From the NCBI GenBank assembly GCA_002502215.1, contig DAPT01000074.1:1-17521 (forward strand): a DNA stretch of 17,521 bases, in the 5' to 3' direction. The notes beneath the pieces are model-generated. The model was not told the origin of the DNA, did not search any database, and worked only from the letters and a program-made list of their open reading frames with translations. Below are positions 1 to 6,502 of the stretch, piece by piece (within the stretch, counting starts at the first letter, position 1; every line of letters begins with the position of its first letter). The stretch comes from Euryarchaeota archaeon UBA124. GTDB taxonomy: Archaea; Thermoplasmatota; Poseidoniia; Poseidoniales; Poseidoniaceae. The position numbers were made by a program, and so were the translations under genes.

Positions 1-482
1 CCTTTGATACGCACATCGCCTGAACCTAATCCAAGTCTGTGAACAAGAGCACCTTGATACTCGCCCTTTTCCCTTCCCATGGCGATCATTCCGAGTATGA
101 TAAACTGGTTTCGAATCGATGCGTCCCACTGATTAAAATCCTGTGGGAATCGCATTTGGAGTGACTCAAGTAACGCCTTTGTTGAGCCACTGTACATTTT
201 TATGTCAAACGCATCAGTATCTATGCGTTTTGCAAAGTTCGCATCATCGGGTATAATTTCTCCAAATGGTTTCCACATCATATCATAGGAGAGCCATGAA
301 TTGAGTTTGGTCGAGAAAAAAGGCTCGGACCCCCTCCAGTGGTATGCGCACCGTTGAAGTAATTCTGGGGCGATTTCAAGGAACGATTGTGGATCTTGAT
401 CACTTAGCGTTTTCAGTGCTTCGAGGAATTTCTCGTTCTTTTTCTTTGTAGAAATGCCTTCAACGTTCGTTCCTATGTACAT
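1..482 (-). CDS. Unrecognised protein, C-terminus cut by the window edge
   Basis: An open frame runs leftward off the window, so only the first 160 or so residues are visible. I chose the ATG at 482-480, which is preceded by AGAGGTG; that Shine-Dalgarno-like string sits almost against the ATG, which is closer than usual. The frame stays open further upstream into the acetyltransferase gene, so a GTG at 485 or 575 is an alternative start. The protein begins MYIGTNVEGISTKKK and holds a Lys-rich N-terminus, a helical acidic stretch, an aromatic segment (QRCAYHWRGSEPFF) and a hydrophobic segment (NQFIILGMIAMG). There is no signal peptide and no family I recognise. It lies downstream of and on the same strand as the GNAT gene and may be co-transcribed with it. 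The function is unknown; that it is a gene rests on the long open frame and protein-like composition. Confidence 0.6.
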   Translation of the reverse strand, partial: MYIGTNVEGISTKKKNEKFLEALKTLSDQDPQSFLEIAPELLQRCAYHWRGSEPFFSTKLNSWLSYDMMWKPFGEIIPDDANFAKRIDTDAFDIKMYSGSTKALLESLQMRFPQDFNQWDASIRNQFIILGMIAMGREKGEYQGALVHRLGLGSGDVRIK

Positions 483-589
483 CACCTCTTTGTTTTTTAT
501 ATCATAAGAATCGTTCTTGTTTCTTTCTGCTGTTTGTTTTAACGTGTTCACCCGTCGAAATAATGAGTAGCCCACTTTTTGTAAACTAT

Positions 590-1111
590 CTACTGATCGA
601 AATGCTTCATCATTGATCGATGTGGCCCCACGTTTGGAATTGAATAGGGTTCGTCGGTGAGTACCCACCCTTGAGATTCATAAAACGGAATTGCAATTTC
701 ACGGGCCTGGAGAAAGCCACATACTGCTCCATATTGTCGTTTTGACGCTTCCTCCAACGCTGCGAGAAGTTTTGCAGCCAAACCCTGCCTTCGGAATGCA
801 TCAAGCGTTCCCATTTGCCGGATTTGTATCGCAGGCCGATTCGTTGGAGTTAGTTGAGAGAACGGAGGCGTTTTCGGACCTGACTCCCCCGGGAAGTCGG
901 CTTGCGAACCATCACTTGATTCTGGAATCAGGTGGCTTCGTCCTACGGCAACGACGGAGTTTTCATGTTCAACATAGGCATGGACAGCGTCGATATCATC
1001 GCTGAGAATCTCAGCACCACGTTGAAAACCCAGCGGCCTTCGGAGAATCTCAAATCTACATTGATAGTAGGCTTCCGCTGGCATCCAACCTGGCCCTGTC
1101 ACATGAAGCAT
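590..1111 (-). CDS. GNAT-family N-acetyltransferase
   Basis: A 173-residue protein of the GNAT superfamily, which transfers an acetyl group from acetyl-CoA to an amine; the substrate cannot be read from the sequence. The acetyl-CoA pyrophosphate-binding motif A is clear at residues 99-116 (QMGTLDAFRRQGLAAKLL, with RRQGLA as the Q/R-x-x-G-x-A core). A late segment, AIPFYESQGW at about 140-149, is the usual motif B region of the fold. The N-terminal half carries the YYQCRFEILRRPLG segment common in ElaA-like members, and a low-complexity Ser/Pro/Gly insert at about 62-92 lengthens the protein slightly. ATG at 1111 is the chosen start; an AT-rich TTATGAG on the minus strand (1134-1140) is centred about 26 bp upstream, fitting a leaderless mRNA. 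Met10 is a possible alternative start. Confidence 0.85.
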   Translation of the reverse strand: MLHVTGPGWMPAEAYYQCRFEILRRPLGFQRGAEILSDDIDAVHAYVEHENSVVAVGRSHLIPESSDGSQADFPGESGPKTPPFSQLTPTNRPAIQIRQMGTLDAFRRQGLAAKLLAALEEASKRQYGAVCGFLQAREIAIPFYESQGWVLTDEPYSIPNVGPHRSMMKHFDQ

Positions 1112-1159
1112 AGTGCTTGCCTATGCGTGATTTCTCATAAGCATGTTTGATGAGACGCG

Positions 1160-1168
1160 TTGAAATAC
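1160..1168 (+). promoter_or_regulatory. TATA-like box of tRNA-Cys
   Basis: TTGAAATAC is centred about 28 bp upstream of the tRNA 5' end, the expected distance for an archaeal TATA box. Nearly the same string, TTGATATAC, precedes tRNA-Leu at the same distance and the Lrp gene. Assignment is by position and similarity only. Confidence 0.5.
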
Positions 1169-1191
1169 AACGTGTTGGTCGCAAGATTTGC

Positions 1192-1267
1192 GCACGGATA
1201 GCAAAGCTTGGCCATGCCGGGGATTGCAAATCCTCTTACCTGGGTTCAAATCCCAGTCCGTGCTCCA
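1192..1267 (+). tRNA. tRNA-Cys (anticodon GCA)
   Basis: A full cloverleaf can be folded. The acceptor GCACGGA pairs with TCCGTGC (1257-1263). The D arm is GCAA/ATGC with GG in the loop; three pairs form and the last is an A-A mismatch. The anticodon stem GGGGA/TCCTC surrounds the loop TTGCAAA with GCA at 1226-1228. A four-base variable loop follows, then the T arm CTGGG-TTCAAAT-CCCAG. The discriminator base is T (U in RNA, the normal cysteine identity base) and CCA is encoded at 1265-1267. There is no intron. The aminotransferase gene starts 79 bp downstream on the same strand. Confidence 0.95.
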
Positions 1268-1346
1268 AAAATCCAGCCAGTTGCAAAACTCTTGGAAAGT
1301 CTTGAAGAAGAATCGTGAATTCGCAAGAATACGGCCCGGTGGAATA

Positions 1347-2486
1347 ATGCCTGAAATCAGCCCAGCATTCTCTCAAATCGGTCGCGGTTTTTCTGCGTAT
1401 CTTGCGCCACCCGGCCCTGACGTGATTCGTTTCACGGTTGGCCAGCCTGATTTTGATACGCCTGAAGCAGTTGTTCAATCGGCAGTTGATGCACTACGCA
1501 GAGGTGAAACAGCCTACACGCGATCCCAAGGGAGTGTTTCCCTCTGTGAAGCAGTTTCGAGTCACCTCCATACGCTGAACATTAACTCAAATCCTGACGA
1601 TGTCGTTGTCGCTCCAGGTTGCAAGCAGGCTCTTCTTTATGCACTCATGACGGCGATAACACCGGGCGATGAGGTACTTCTTCTTGCTCCGGCCTGGCCT
1701 TCCTATGATGGAATGATTAGGGTATTCGGCGGGGTTCCAGTTCACGTGCCTGTTTTGCGTCCTTCGTATCACCCTGATTTTGAAGCCTTGGAAGCAAGCG
1801 TCACTGAGCGCACGAAAGCCATAATGTTGAATTCCCCAAACAATCCAACTGGAGCAGTGTACACTCCCCAGGAAATACAGCAAATTGCAGCGTTTGCTGA
1901 GAAGCATGATCTTTGGATTTTCGACGATATGATTTACTCCACACTGGTCTATGCAGATCATGATTACGCCTCGCCAATCAACTATCCAGGAGGAGAGATG
2001 CGTACAATTACCATCGGGGGATGGTCAAAGGGATGGGCCATGACGGGTTGGAGAATGGGCTGGATTACAGGGCCGAAAGACTTCATGGAGGCTGTCAAAA
2101 CATGCCAAGCATCTGCAGCAACACACATTCCAACCTTCCTTATGCCTGCAGGAGAAGTTGCACTTCAGCTCGAGAAAGAGACCAAAGATATGGCTGACTC
2201 CTTTGCAATGCGGCGCATTGTGATGCATAATGGGTTAAACAGCCTCCCTGGAGTAAGCGCCCCAGAACCAGAAGGAGCTTTCTACATTCTTGCGGATGTC
2301 AGTGGGACAGGTATGAACGACATTGAATTCGCAGATCGGGCGCTGGCCGAGGCTCGTGTTCAGTTGATTCCGGGTTCTTTGATGCAAGGAGGAGAGGGGC
2401 TTGTCCGAGTTTCGTACGCTACGTCTCTGGAAAACATTGAGGAAGGAATTTCTAGGTTGCAGAATTGGCTAACGCGAATTTCTTAG
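1347..2486 (+). CDS. PLP-dependent class I/II aminotransferase (aspartate aminotransferase-like)
   Basis: A 379-residue fold-type I aminotransferase, cytoplasmic, moving an amino group between an amino acid and a 2-oxo acid through pyridoxal phosphate. The start is ATG 1347, preceded by GGTGGA; the longer reading frame that begins inside tRNA-Cys is not credible. Visible landmarks are VGQPDFDTPE near residue 31-40, the PNNPTG segment at 164-169, Asp193 in IFDDMIYS (binds the pyridine nitrogen) with Tyr197, Lys228 in GGWSKGWAMTGWRMGW (Schiff-base lysine followed by the phosphate-binding Arg), and Arg354 in LVRVSYA (substrate carboxylate). Length and motif order match the AspC/PatA/arginine-aminotransferase subfamily; the preferred amino acid cannot be decided. 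No clear TATA box lies between the tRNA and this gene, so read-through from the tRNA promoter is possible. It converges with the next gene. Confidence 0.92.
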   Translation: MPEISPAFSQIGRGFSAYLAPPGPDVIRFTVGQPDFDTPEAVVQSAVDALRRGETAYTRSQGSVSLCEAVSSHLHTLNINSNPDDVVVAPGCKQALLYALMTAITPGDEVLLLAPAWPSYDGMIRVFGGVPVHVPVLRPSYHPDFEALEASVTERTKAIMLNSPNNPTGAVYTPQEIQQIAAFAEKHDLWIFDDMIYSTLVYADHDYASPINYPGGEMRTITIGGWSKGWAMTGWRMGWITGPKDFMEAVKTCQASAATHIPTFLMPAGEVALQLEKETKDMADSFAMRRIVMHNGLNSLPGVSAPEPEGAFYILADVSGTGMNDIEFADRALAEARVQLIPGSLMQGGEGLVRVSYATSLENIEEGISRLQNWLTRIS

Positions 2487-2488
2487 GA

Positions 2489-2506
2489 TGCATAGAATTC
2501 TATGCA
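2489..2506. terminator. 18-bp perfect palindrome between convergent genes (possible bidirectional terminator)
   Basis: TGCATAGAATTCTATGCA is a perfect inverted repeat starting two bases after the aminotransferase stop codon and ending two bases before the stop codon of the opposing gene. It can form a hairpin with seven base pairs and an AATT loop on either transcript. No long T tract follows, so termination activity is an inference from its placement; a protein-binding site is an alternative. Confidence 0.45.
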
Positions 2507-2508
2507 AA

Positions 2509-3549
2509 CTAAATATCTGCGCTAATTTTGTACAACTTACCATTCGATCCAAATACGGCGAAGTAAAGGTCGCCGTTGGGATGGAATGCAATCGGCACCG
2601 GAGTACCGAGATCTTCAGCGAATACAGAAGTGGTTCCGATAACCTCTCCGCTACTCGAGTCGAGATCGATGCGGACAATCTCTTGGCCTTGTGGAATTAT
2701 GGAGTTCCAAGAGCCGTAAACGGTTGCGTATACGGTTGTGTTGCCGCCTGGTAAGAGGGAATTCGGTGGCCGAAGTGCCACACCATTCATCGATGAATGA
2801 GGTGTCCATGTAGCAACGGGAGCTATGCTGCCTTTCGGGTACGGGTTTGAAGGACTGTCGTCTGGCCAGCCATAATCTCCACCCTCAGCCAATAAATTGA
2901 GTTCTTCATCGGGATGGTCCCCGTCCCAATCACGTCCGTTATCCGTGAAGACATACCCTATTCCTGGAACCCAGGCGCCGTCAAATGAGTTCCTGACACC
3001 GCTTGCAAGCACGCCGTGTTCCCCCGTTGAACCGTTAACCCAAAGCAATGCGGCGTTTCTTTGGTCATCTTCGTCGCAAACGTTGCATGTCGAACCACTA
3101 TGCCATACGAGCGTCCCGTTTGGAAGAATGTTGACTGCATTGGTTTGATGGTTACCCCATGTCTTGATTTCATCGATTAGGACGGTTCGGTTTTGTATTT
3201 GTCCAAGCAGCCCATCATGTGAATAGCGACTAAGCTTTCCCGCTTCGCTCACGAAAATATTGTCTTCTGTGATGGCAACATCGTGCGGACGATCGAGCCC
3301 TGTTATGAGGATACTACGATTCATGTTCGGGTCAAGGGTGAAGATTTTTCCATCATCTCGATCGCAGACAATAAGTGTAGAAGCATCGAACCATTCGAGG
3401 CACGTTGGGCCTCCTAGGTTCTTCTCAACGACTTCTATCTTGTACCCCTCAGGAACCTCTGGCGAATTAAACGACGAGTATGGGTAAATTTGTCGTGCGA
3501 CAAAAAGCACGAACACCAAAGAAACAACCGGAAAAATGTGCCGGAGCAT
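2509..3549 (-). CDS. Membrane-anchored PQQ-type sugar (glucose/sorbosone) dehydrogenase-like beta-propeller
   Basis: A 346-residue protein with one N-terminal hydrophobic segment (about 5-19) and no lipobox cysteine, so it is probably anchored by a single helix with the propeller outside the cell. The body matches the soluble glucose dehydrogenase / sorbosone dehydrogenase family: SEAGKLSRY (about 101-109), NHQTNAVNILPNGTLVWHSG (133-152) where His134 sits at the place of the catalytic histidine, GVRNSFDGAW (184-193), TDNGRDWDGDHPDEELN (202-218) and YGWPDD (226-231), a family signature. In the family, PQQ-dependent oxidation of sugars takes place; here the usual Gly-Gly after the histidine is replaced, so activity or cofactor may differ. 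The two cysteines at 155 and 158 may pair. Start ATG 3549 has AAGGCGG upstream. The fasciclin-cupredoxin gene lies 108 bp upstream on the same strand, a plausible extracytoplasmic electron acceptor, but this is only an inference from proximity. Confidence 0.8.
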   Translation of the reverse strand: MLRHIFPVVSLVFVLFVARQIYPYSSFNSPEVPEGYKIEVVEKNLGGPTCLEWFDASTLIVCDRDDGKIFTLDPNMNRSILITGLDRPHDVAITEDNIFVSEAGKLSRYSHDGLLGQIQNRTVLIDEIKTWGNHQTNAVNILPNGTLVWHSGSTCNVCDEDDQRNAALLWVNGSTGEHGVLASGVRNSFDGAWVPGIGYVFTDNGRDWDGDHPDEELNLLAEGGDYGWPDDSPSNPYPKGSIAPVATWTPHSSMNGVALRPPNSLLPGGNTTVYATVYGSWNSIIPQGQEIVRIDLDSSSGEVIGTTSVFAEDLGTPVPIAFHPNGDLYFAVFGSNGKLYKISADI

Positions 3550-3604
3550 GGTTCCGCCTTCACGCCTTTGCTTAACAGCCTTTTACTGATTGCCAGCAGT
3601 AGTC

Positions 3605-3651
3605 CTACAACTCGTAAAGGGCCCAAAGCGAGTCTATTTCAAGAGTTGTAG
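3605..3651. repeat. 9-bp perfect inverted repeat with 29-bp spacer
   Basis: CTACAACTC at 3605-3613 is matched exactly by GAGTTGTAG at 3643-3651. It starts six bases beyond the stop codon of the fasciclin-cupredoxin gene and lies upstream of the sugar-dehydrogenase-like gene. It could be a terminator hairpin with a long loop for the first, or an operator pair for the second. The spacer holds GGGCCC. Confidence 0.4.
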
Positions 3652-3657
3652 ATCGAT

Positions 3658-4581
3658 TTACTGGTTTTGACGTCGACCGAGGAACAGCACAGCACCAAGG
3701 ACTGCGAGAACCAGTGTCGATGAAACAAAGCCCGGTGCGTCCTCAGATTCTTCACTGTCTGAGACCGGTTGTACTCCACCATCACCGACAATAATTTCTC
3801 CGTGCATCTTCATGCCAATGTGCGGTTCACAGGCATAGTAGAACGTTTGATTCTCAGTGAAGGTGTGGTGGAACGCAACTGTTGTTGCTGGGGCTCCAGA
3901 AGTAACACCACCAGTGACGTAAGTACTTGACTGGAATCCGTCTACCTGCTTGACATTGTGCGCCATGCCAGCATCTGTCCATGACCAACAAACGGTTTGA
4001 CCAGCATCGATGTTCGTTGTGGAAGGTGAGAATCCGTATCCGTCGGAAGTTAGTCCAACGGTAACTGCACAATCGATTCCGTCGAATGGATCGTCCGCCG
4101 GAGGCATGAGGACCATATCAATGACGTGGATAATTCCGTTGCTTGCGTTCACATCGGCTGTGGTAACGGTAGCGTCTCCGATTTTAACGACCCCATCTGC
4201 AACAGTGAATGAAGCGGTATCGCCGTTCATCATTTGAACCGATAGTCCGTCTGTAACCTCAGATGAGGTAACGTTTCCACTGTACACGTGGTAGAGAAGG
4301 ATGTCTGCAAGTGTTTCGTTTTCCTCCGGTGTATCGTAAGTTGAGAGATTAATCCCTGCATTAGCGAAGGCTTGGTCCGTTGGTGCAAAGATAGTGAACG
4401 GACCGTCGCCTTGGAGCGTTGCGACAAGACCGGCGTGTGTCAAAGCATCGACAAGGGTATCATGGACCCCTGTTGCTGCGGCGTTAGCTGGGATATCTTC
4501 CGTTTCGTCCGCACTGACTGAATATGGCATTGCGGCGATTAGAAGGCAGGCTACGAATGTATACACGATTGATTTGCGCAT
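3658..4581 (-). CDS. Secreted fasciclin (FAS1) plus blue-copper (cupredoxin) protein with PGF-CTERM-like tail
   Basis: A 307-residue exported protein. Starting at ATG 4581, residues 1-24 form a signal peptide (basic start, hydrophobic core, SVSA-D cleavage site). A FAS1 domain spans about 38-160, with the H1 motif GPFTIFAPTDQAF (60-72), the YH box LLYHVYSG (95-102) and the H2 motif NGIIHVIDMVLMP (148-160). A plastocyanin/halocyanin-like domain spans about 170-266; His208, Cys251, His254 and Met259 (or Met257) form a complete type 1 copper site. The tail has an acidic linker, then APGF, a hydrophobic helix and Arg-Arg, matching PGF-CTERM signals that archaeosortase removes when anchoring proteins to the surface. 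FAS1 domains act in adhesion and cupredoxins in electron transfer. The frame extends 16 codons upstream of 4581, but the signal peptide and a TATA box fix the start at 4581. Confidence 0.88.
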   Translation of the reverse strand: MRKSIVYTFVACLLIAAMPYSVSADETEDIPANAAATGVHDTLVDALTHAGLVATLQGDGPFTIFAPTDQAFANAGINLSTYDTPEENETLADILLYHVYSGNVTSSEVTDGLSVQMMNGDTASFTVADGVVKIGDATVTTADVNASNGIIHVIDMVLMPPADDPFDGIDCAVTVGLTSDGYGFSPSTTNIDAGQTVCWSWTDAGMAHNVKQVDGFQSSTYVTGGVTSGAPATTVAFHHTFTENQTFYYACEPHIGMKMHGEIIVGDGGVQPVSDSEESEDAPGFVSSTLVLAVLGAVLFLGRRQNQ

Positions 4582-4603
4582 ATCCTTTGCCGTGAAACTG
4601 AAC

Positions 4604-4609
4604 TTATAA
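4604..4609 (-). promoter_or_regulatory. TATA box for the fasciclin-cupredoxin gene
   Basis: TTATAA on the minus strand is centred about 25 bp upstream of the ATG at 4581, which predicts a leaderless or near-leaderless mRNA. It lies in the 51-bp gap after the enolase stop codon, so this gene can be transcribed separately from enolase. An AAAGGA just before the ATG could also serve as a ribosome site on a read-through transcript. Confidence 0.55.
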
Positions 4610-4632
4610 CCCACTGTATGGAGTCGCACATC

Positions 4633-5883
4633 TCAGAAGGGTGATCGATAGTCTTCTACTTCTTCTGAGATTCGAAGCAATTGGTTGTATTTGGATACTC
4701 TATCAGAACGTGCTGGTGCGCCGGTTTTGATTTGCCCTGCACGTGTTCCGACGGCAAGATCTGCAATGGTCGTGTCCTCGGTTTCACCACTTCGATGAGA
4801 TACAACATTGCGGTAACCATTGGATACAGCAAGGTCCATGGCTTCGAGTGTTTCTGTCACAGTACCAACTTGATTCACTTTCACCAACATTGCATTCGCT
4901 GCACCGATATCAATCCCCTTGGCAAGTCGCTCGGACTGGGTGACAAAGAGGTCATCCCCAACAATTTGCACGCGATGCCCTTCTTGTTTTGTCAATGCGG
5001 TCCAGCCCTCCCAATCGTTTTCACCGAGGCCATCCTCAATCGAAAGTATAGGGTATGCATCCAACCATTCTCCGTACATATCGACCATCTCATTTGGAGA
5101 GAGGACTTTTCCATCCATGTGATATCCGTCTGATTTCTCAAATTCAGTAGCCGCTACATCCAATGCAATTCCGACCTCCTCGGTTGTGTAACCAGCCCCC
5201 TCAATGGCACGAACCATGTATTTGAGTCCGTCTTCATTCGCTCCAAGATTTGGAGCAAATCCACCTTCATCACCAACGCCTCCAAGCAAACCATCGGCTT
5301 TGAGCTCACTCTTGAGTTGATGATAGATCTCCACACCAGCCCGCAGACCGTCTGTAAAAGAATCAAATCCGTGTGGCATGACCATGAATTCTTGAACATC
5401 AACATTTGAAGCGGCGTGTGCTCCGCCGTTGAGGATGTTCAACATCGGGACCGGCATTTGGCCTGCTTGTTCGCCTGCAATGTATTTCCAGAGAGGTACA
5501 TCTTGACAAGCCGCTCCGGCGTGAAGCACGGCAAGGGATGCTCCAAGCATCGAGTTCGCTCCGAGGTTGGATTTGTTGGGCGTTCCATCGAGCTCGAGCA
5601 TTTTTTTATCAACGCCTTTTTGATCCTCAACCGCCATACCAACGAGCGCTTCAGAAATAATTGTTCGAACATGGTTGACCGCAACATCGACGCCTTTGCC
5701 AAGCCATTTGTCCTTATTCCCGTCACGCATTTCGAGCGCTTCATGTTGGCCAGTAGAAGCCCCAGACGGAACCATCGCCCTCCCGGTTAATCGGCCATCG
5801 ACAAAGCAGTCGACTTCGATGGTGGGATTGCCACGGCTGTCCAAAACCATCCTTGCGTCAAGGTTTGAAATCTGATTTGACAT
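4633..5883 (-). CDS. eno: Enolase (phosphopyruvate hydratase)
   Basis: A 416-residue enolase, which interconverts 2-phosphoglycerate and phosphoenolpyruvate in glycolysis and gluconeogenesis (EC 4.2.1.11), cytoplasmic and Mg-dependent. The full set of catalytic features is visible: the mobile loop SGASTG (40-45), His156 in NGGAHA, the acid Glu206 in GDEGGFAP, Mg ligands Asp242, Glu283 and Asp310, the base Lys335 in the signature MLVKVNQVGTVTET, and SHRSGETED (362-370). Length is normal for the family. Start ATG 5883 follows GAGAGG with short spacing. It is divergent from the Lrp/AsnC gene across a 181-bp region, so the regulator could act on it. Confidence 0.98.
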   Translation of the reverse strand: MSNQISNLDARMVLDSRGNPTIEVDCFVDGRLTGRAMVPSGASTGQHEALEMRDGNKDKWLGKGVDVAVNHVRTIISEALVGMAVEDQKGVDKKMLELDGTPNKSNLGANSMLGASLAVLHAGAACQDVPLWKYIAGEQAGQMPVPMLNILNGGAHAASNVDVQEFMVMPHGFDSFTDGLRAGVEIYHQLKSELKADGLLGGVGDEGGFAPNLGANEDGLKYMVRAIEGAGYTTEEVGIALDVAATEFEKSDGYHMDGKVLSPNEMVDMYGEWLDAYPILSIEDGLGENDWEGWTALTKQEGHRVQIVGDDLFVTQSERLAKGIDIGAANAMLVKVNQVGTVTETLEAMDLAVSNGYRNVVSHRSGETEDTTIADLAVGTRAGQIKTGAPARSDRVSKYNQLLRISEEVEDYRSPF

Positions 5884-5930
5884 GCCTCTCGGCTGTTCCA
5901 GCGAAAGGCGCTCTTTGAATTCAACGGAAT

Positions 5931-5940
5931 GAATTTATCG
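5931..5940 (-). promoter_or_regulatory. Probable TATA box of enolase
   Basis: CGATAAATTC on the minus strand, within the divergent region, would place transcription start near 5908-5910 and give a leader of about 25 nt that carries the GAGAGG ribosome site. Called by position and composition only. Confidence 0.35.
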
Positions 5941-6035
5941 AAACTTCAGGTATGAAAAAATCCGCGAATTTGTTTTCTTTTACCGGATTATGTTGTTTAA
6001 TTTGCTAATTTTGATTAAAAGCGGAGAGAAAAGGT

Positions 6036-6044
6036 TTGATATAC
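6036..6044 (+). promoter_or_regulatory. TATA box of the Lrp/AsnC gene
   Basis: TTGATATAC, preceded by the purine-rich AGAGAAAAGG (a BRE-like context), is centred 25 bp upstream of ATG 6065, predicting a leaderless mRNA. The same nine-base box lies upstream of tRNA-Leu. Confidence 0.55.
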
Positions 6045-6064
6045 CGATATGTGGAGCGCATACC

Positions 6065-6487
6065 ATGCCCCGAATCGCAGAAATTGATCGTGCCATCTTG
6101 GCTCAACTACGGAAAAACGGCCGAATGTCCTACGTGGATTTAGCGAGGGAAGTAGGAGCAAGCGAGCGTACTGTTCGGACACACATCCGAGCAATGGAAG
6201 AGATCGGTACGATTCGAGGCTACACCGTCAGAGAGAGTGGAATTGGCCTTACAGCACTAATTCGTATCAAAGTCTCACCCGGAGTTGAAATCGGTTCATT
6301 TGCATCAGAAGTTACCGGTTGGGAGGGTGTAGAAATCATCTATGAGGTATCTGGAGAGGCTGATCTCGTCGCGCTTGTTCACGTGGACGACACGGTTGCT
6401 CTTCGCTCTCTTTTGGACAAGATGTGGATGGCAGCGGACAATGAAATTGCTTCCACAACCACAGAACTGGTTTTGGAACAGTACTGA
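6065..6487 (+). CDS. Lrp/AsnC-family transcriptional regulator
   Basis: A 140-residue DNA-binding regulator. Residues 5-55 form the AsnC-type winged helix-turn-helix (EIDRAILAQLRKNGR, then LAREVGASERTVRTHIRAMEEIGTIRGY), and about 65-138 form the C-terminal RAM domain, which binds amino acids and mediates oligomers in this family. The start is ATG 6065: the open frame extends 25 codons further, but homologues begin a few residues before the IDRAIL helix and the TATA box sits at the leaderless distance from 6065. It is divergent from enolase and converges with the M28 peptidase with 15 bp between stop codons. The neighbouring amino-acid enzymes (aminotransferase, DDAH-like) are possible targets, which is speculation. 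Confidence 0.93.
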   Translation: MPRIAEIDRAILAQLRKNGRMSYVDLAREVGASERTVRTHIRAMEEIGTIRGYTVRESGIGLTALIRIKVSPGVEIGSFASEVTGWEGVEIIYEVSGEADLVALVHVDDTVALRSLLDKMWMAADNEIASTTTELVLEQY

Positions 6488-6502
6488 TTTGCCTCGGCAT
6501 AT

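Noticed and set aside
691..1150. Plus-strand open frames opposite the GNAT gene
   Set aside because: They overlap a clear acetyltransferase on the other strand and have no recognisable composition or motif.
1134..1154. CTCAT-N11-ATGAG inverted repeat before the GNAT gene and tRNA-Cys
   Set aside because: Five-base arms with a long spacer are expected by chance and no second copy was found.
1188..1346. A longer N-terminus for the aminotransferase
   Set aside because: It would be encoded by tRNA-Cys and its trailer; homologues start near MPEISPAF and a Shine-Dalgarno sequence stands before ATG 1347.
5990..6064. A 25-residue N-terminal extension of the Lrp/AsnC regulator
   Set aside because: The extension contains the promoter region, family members start just before the first helix, and the TATA box fits a start at 6065.
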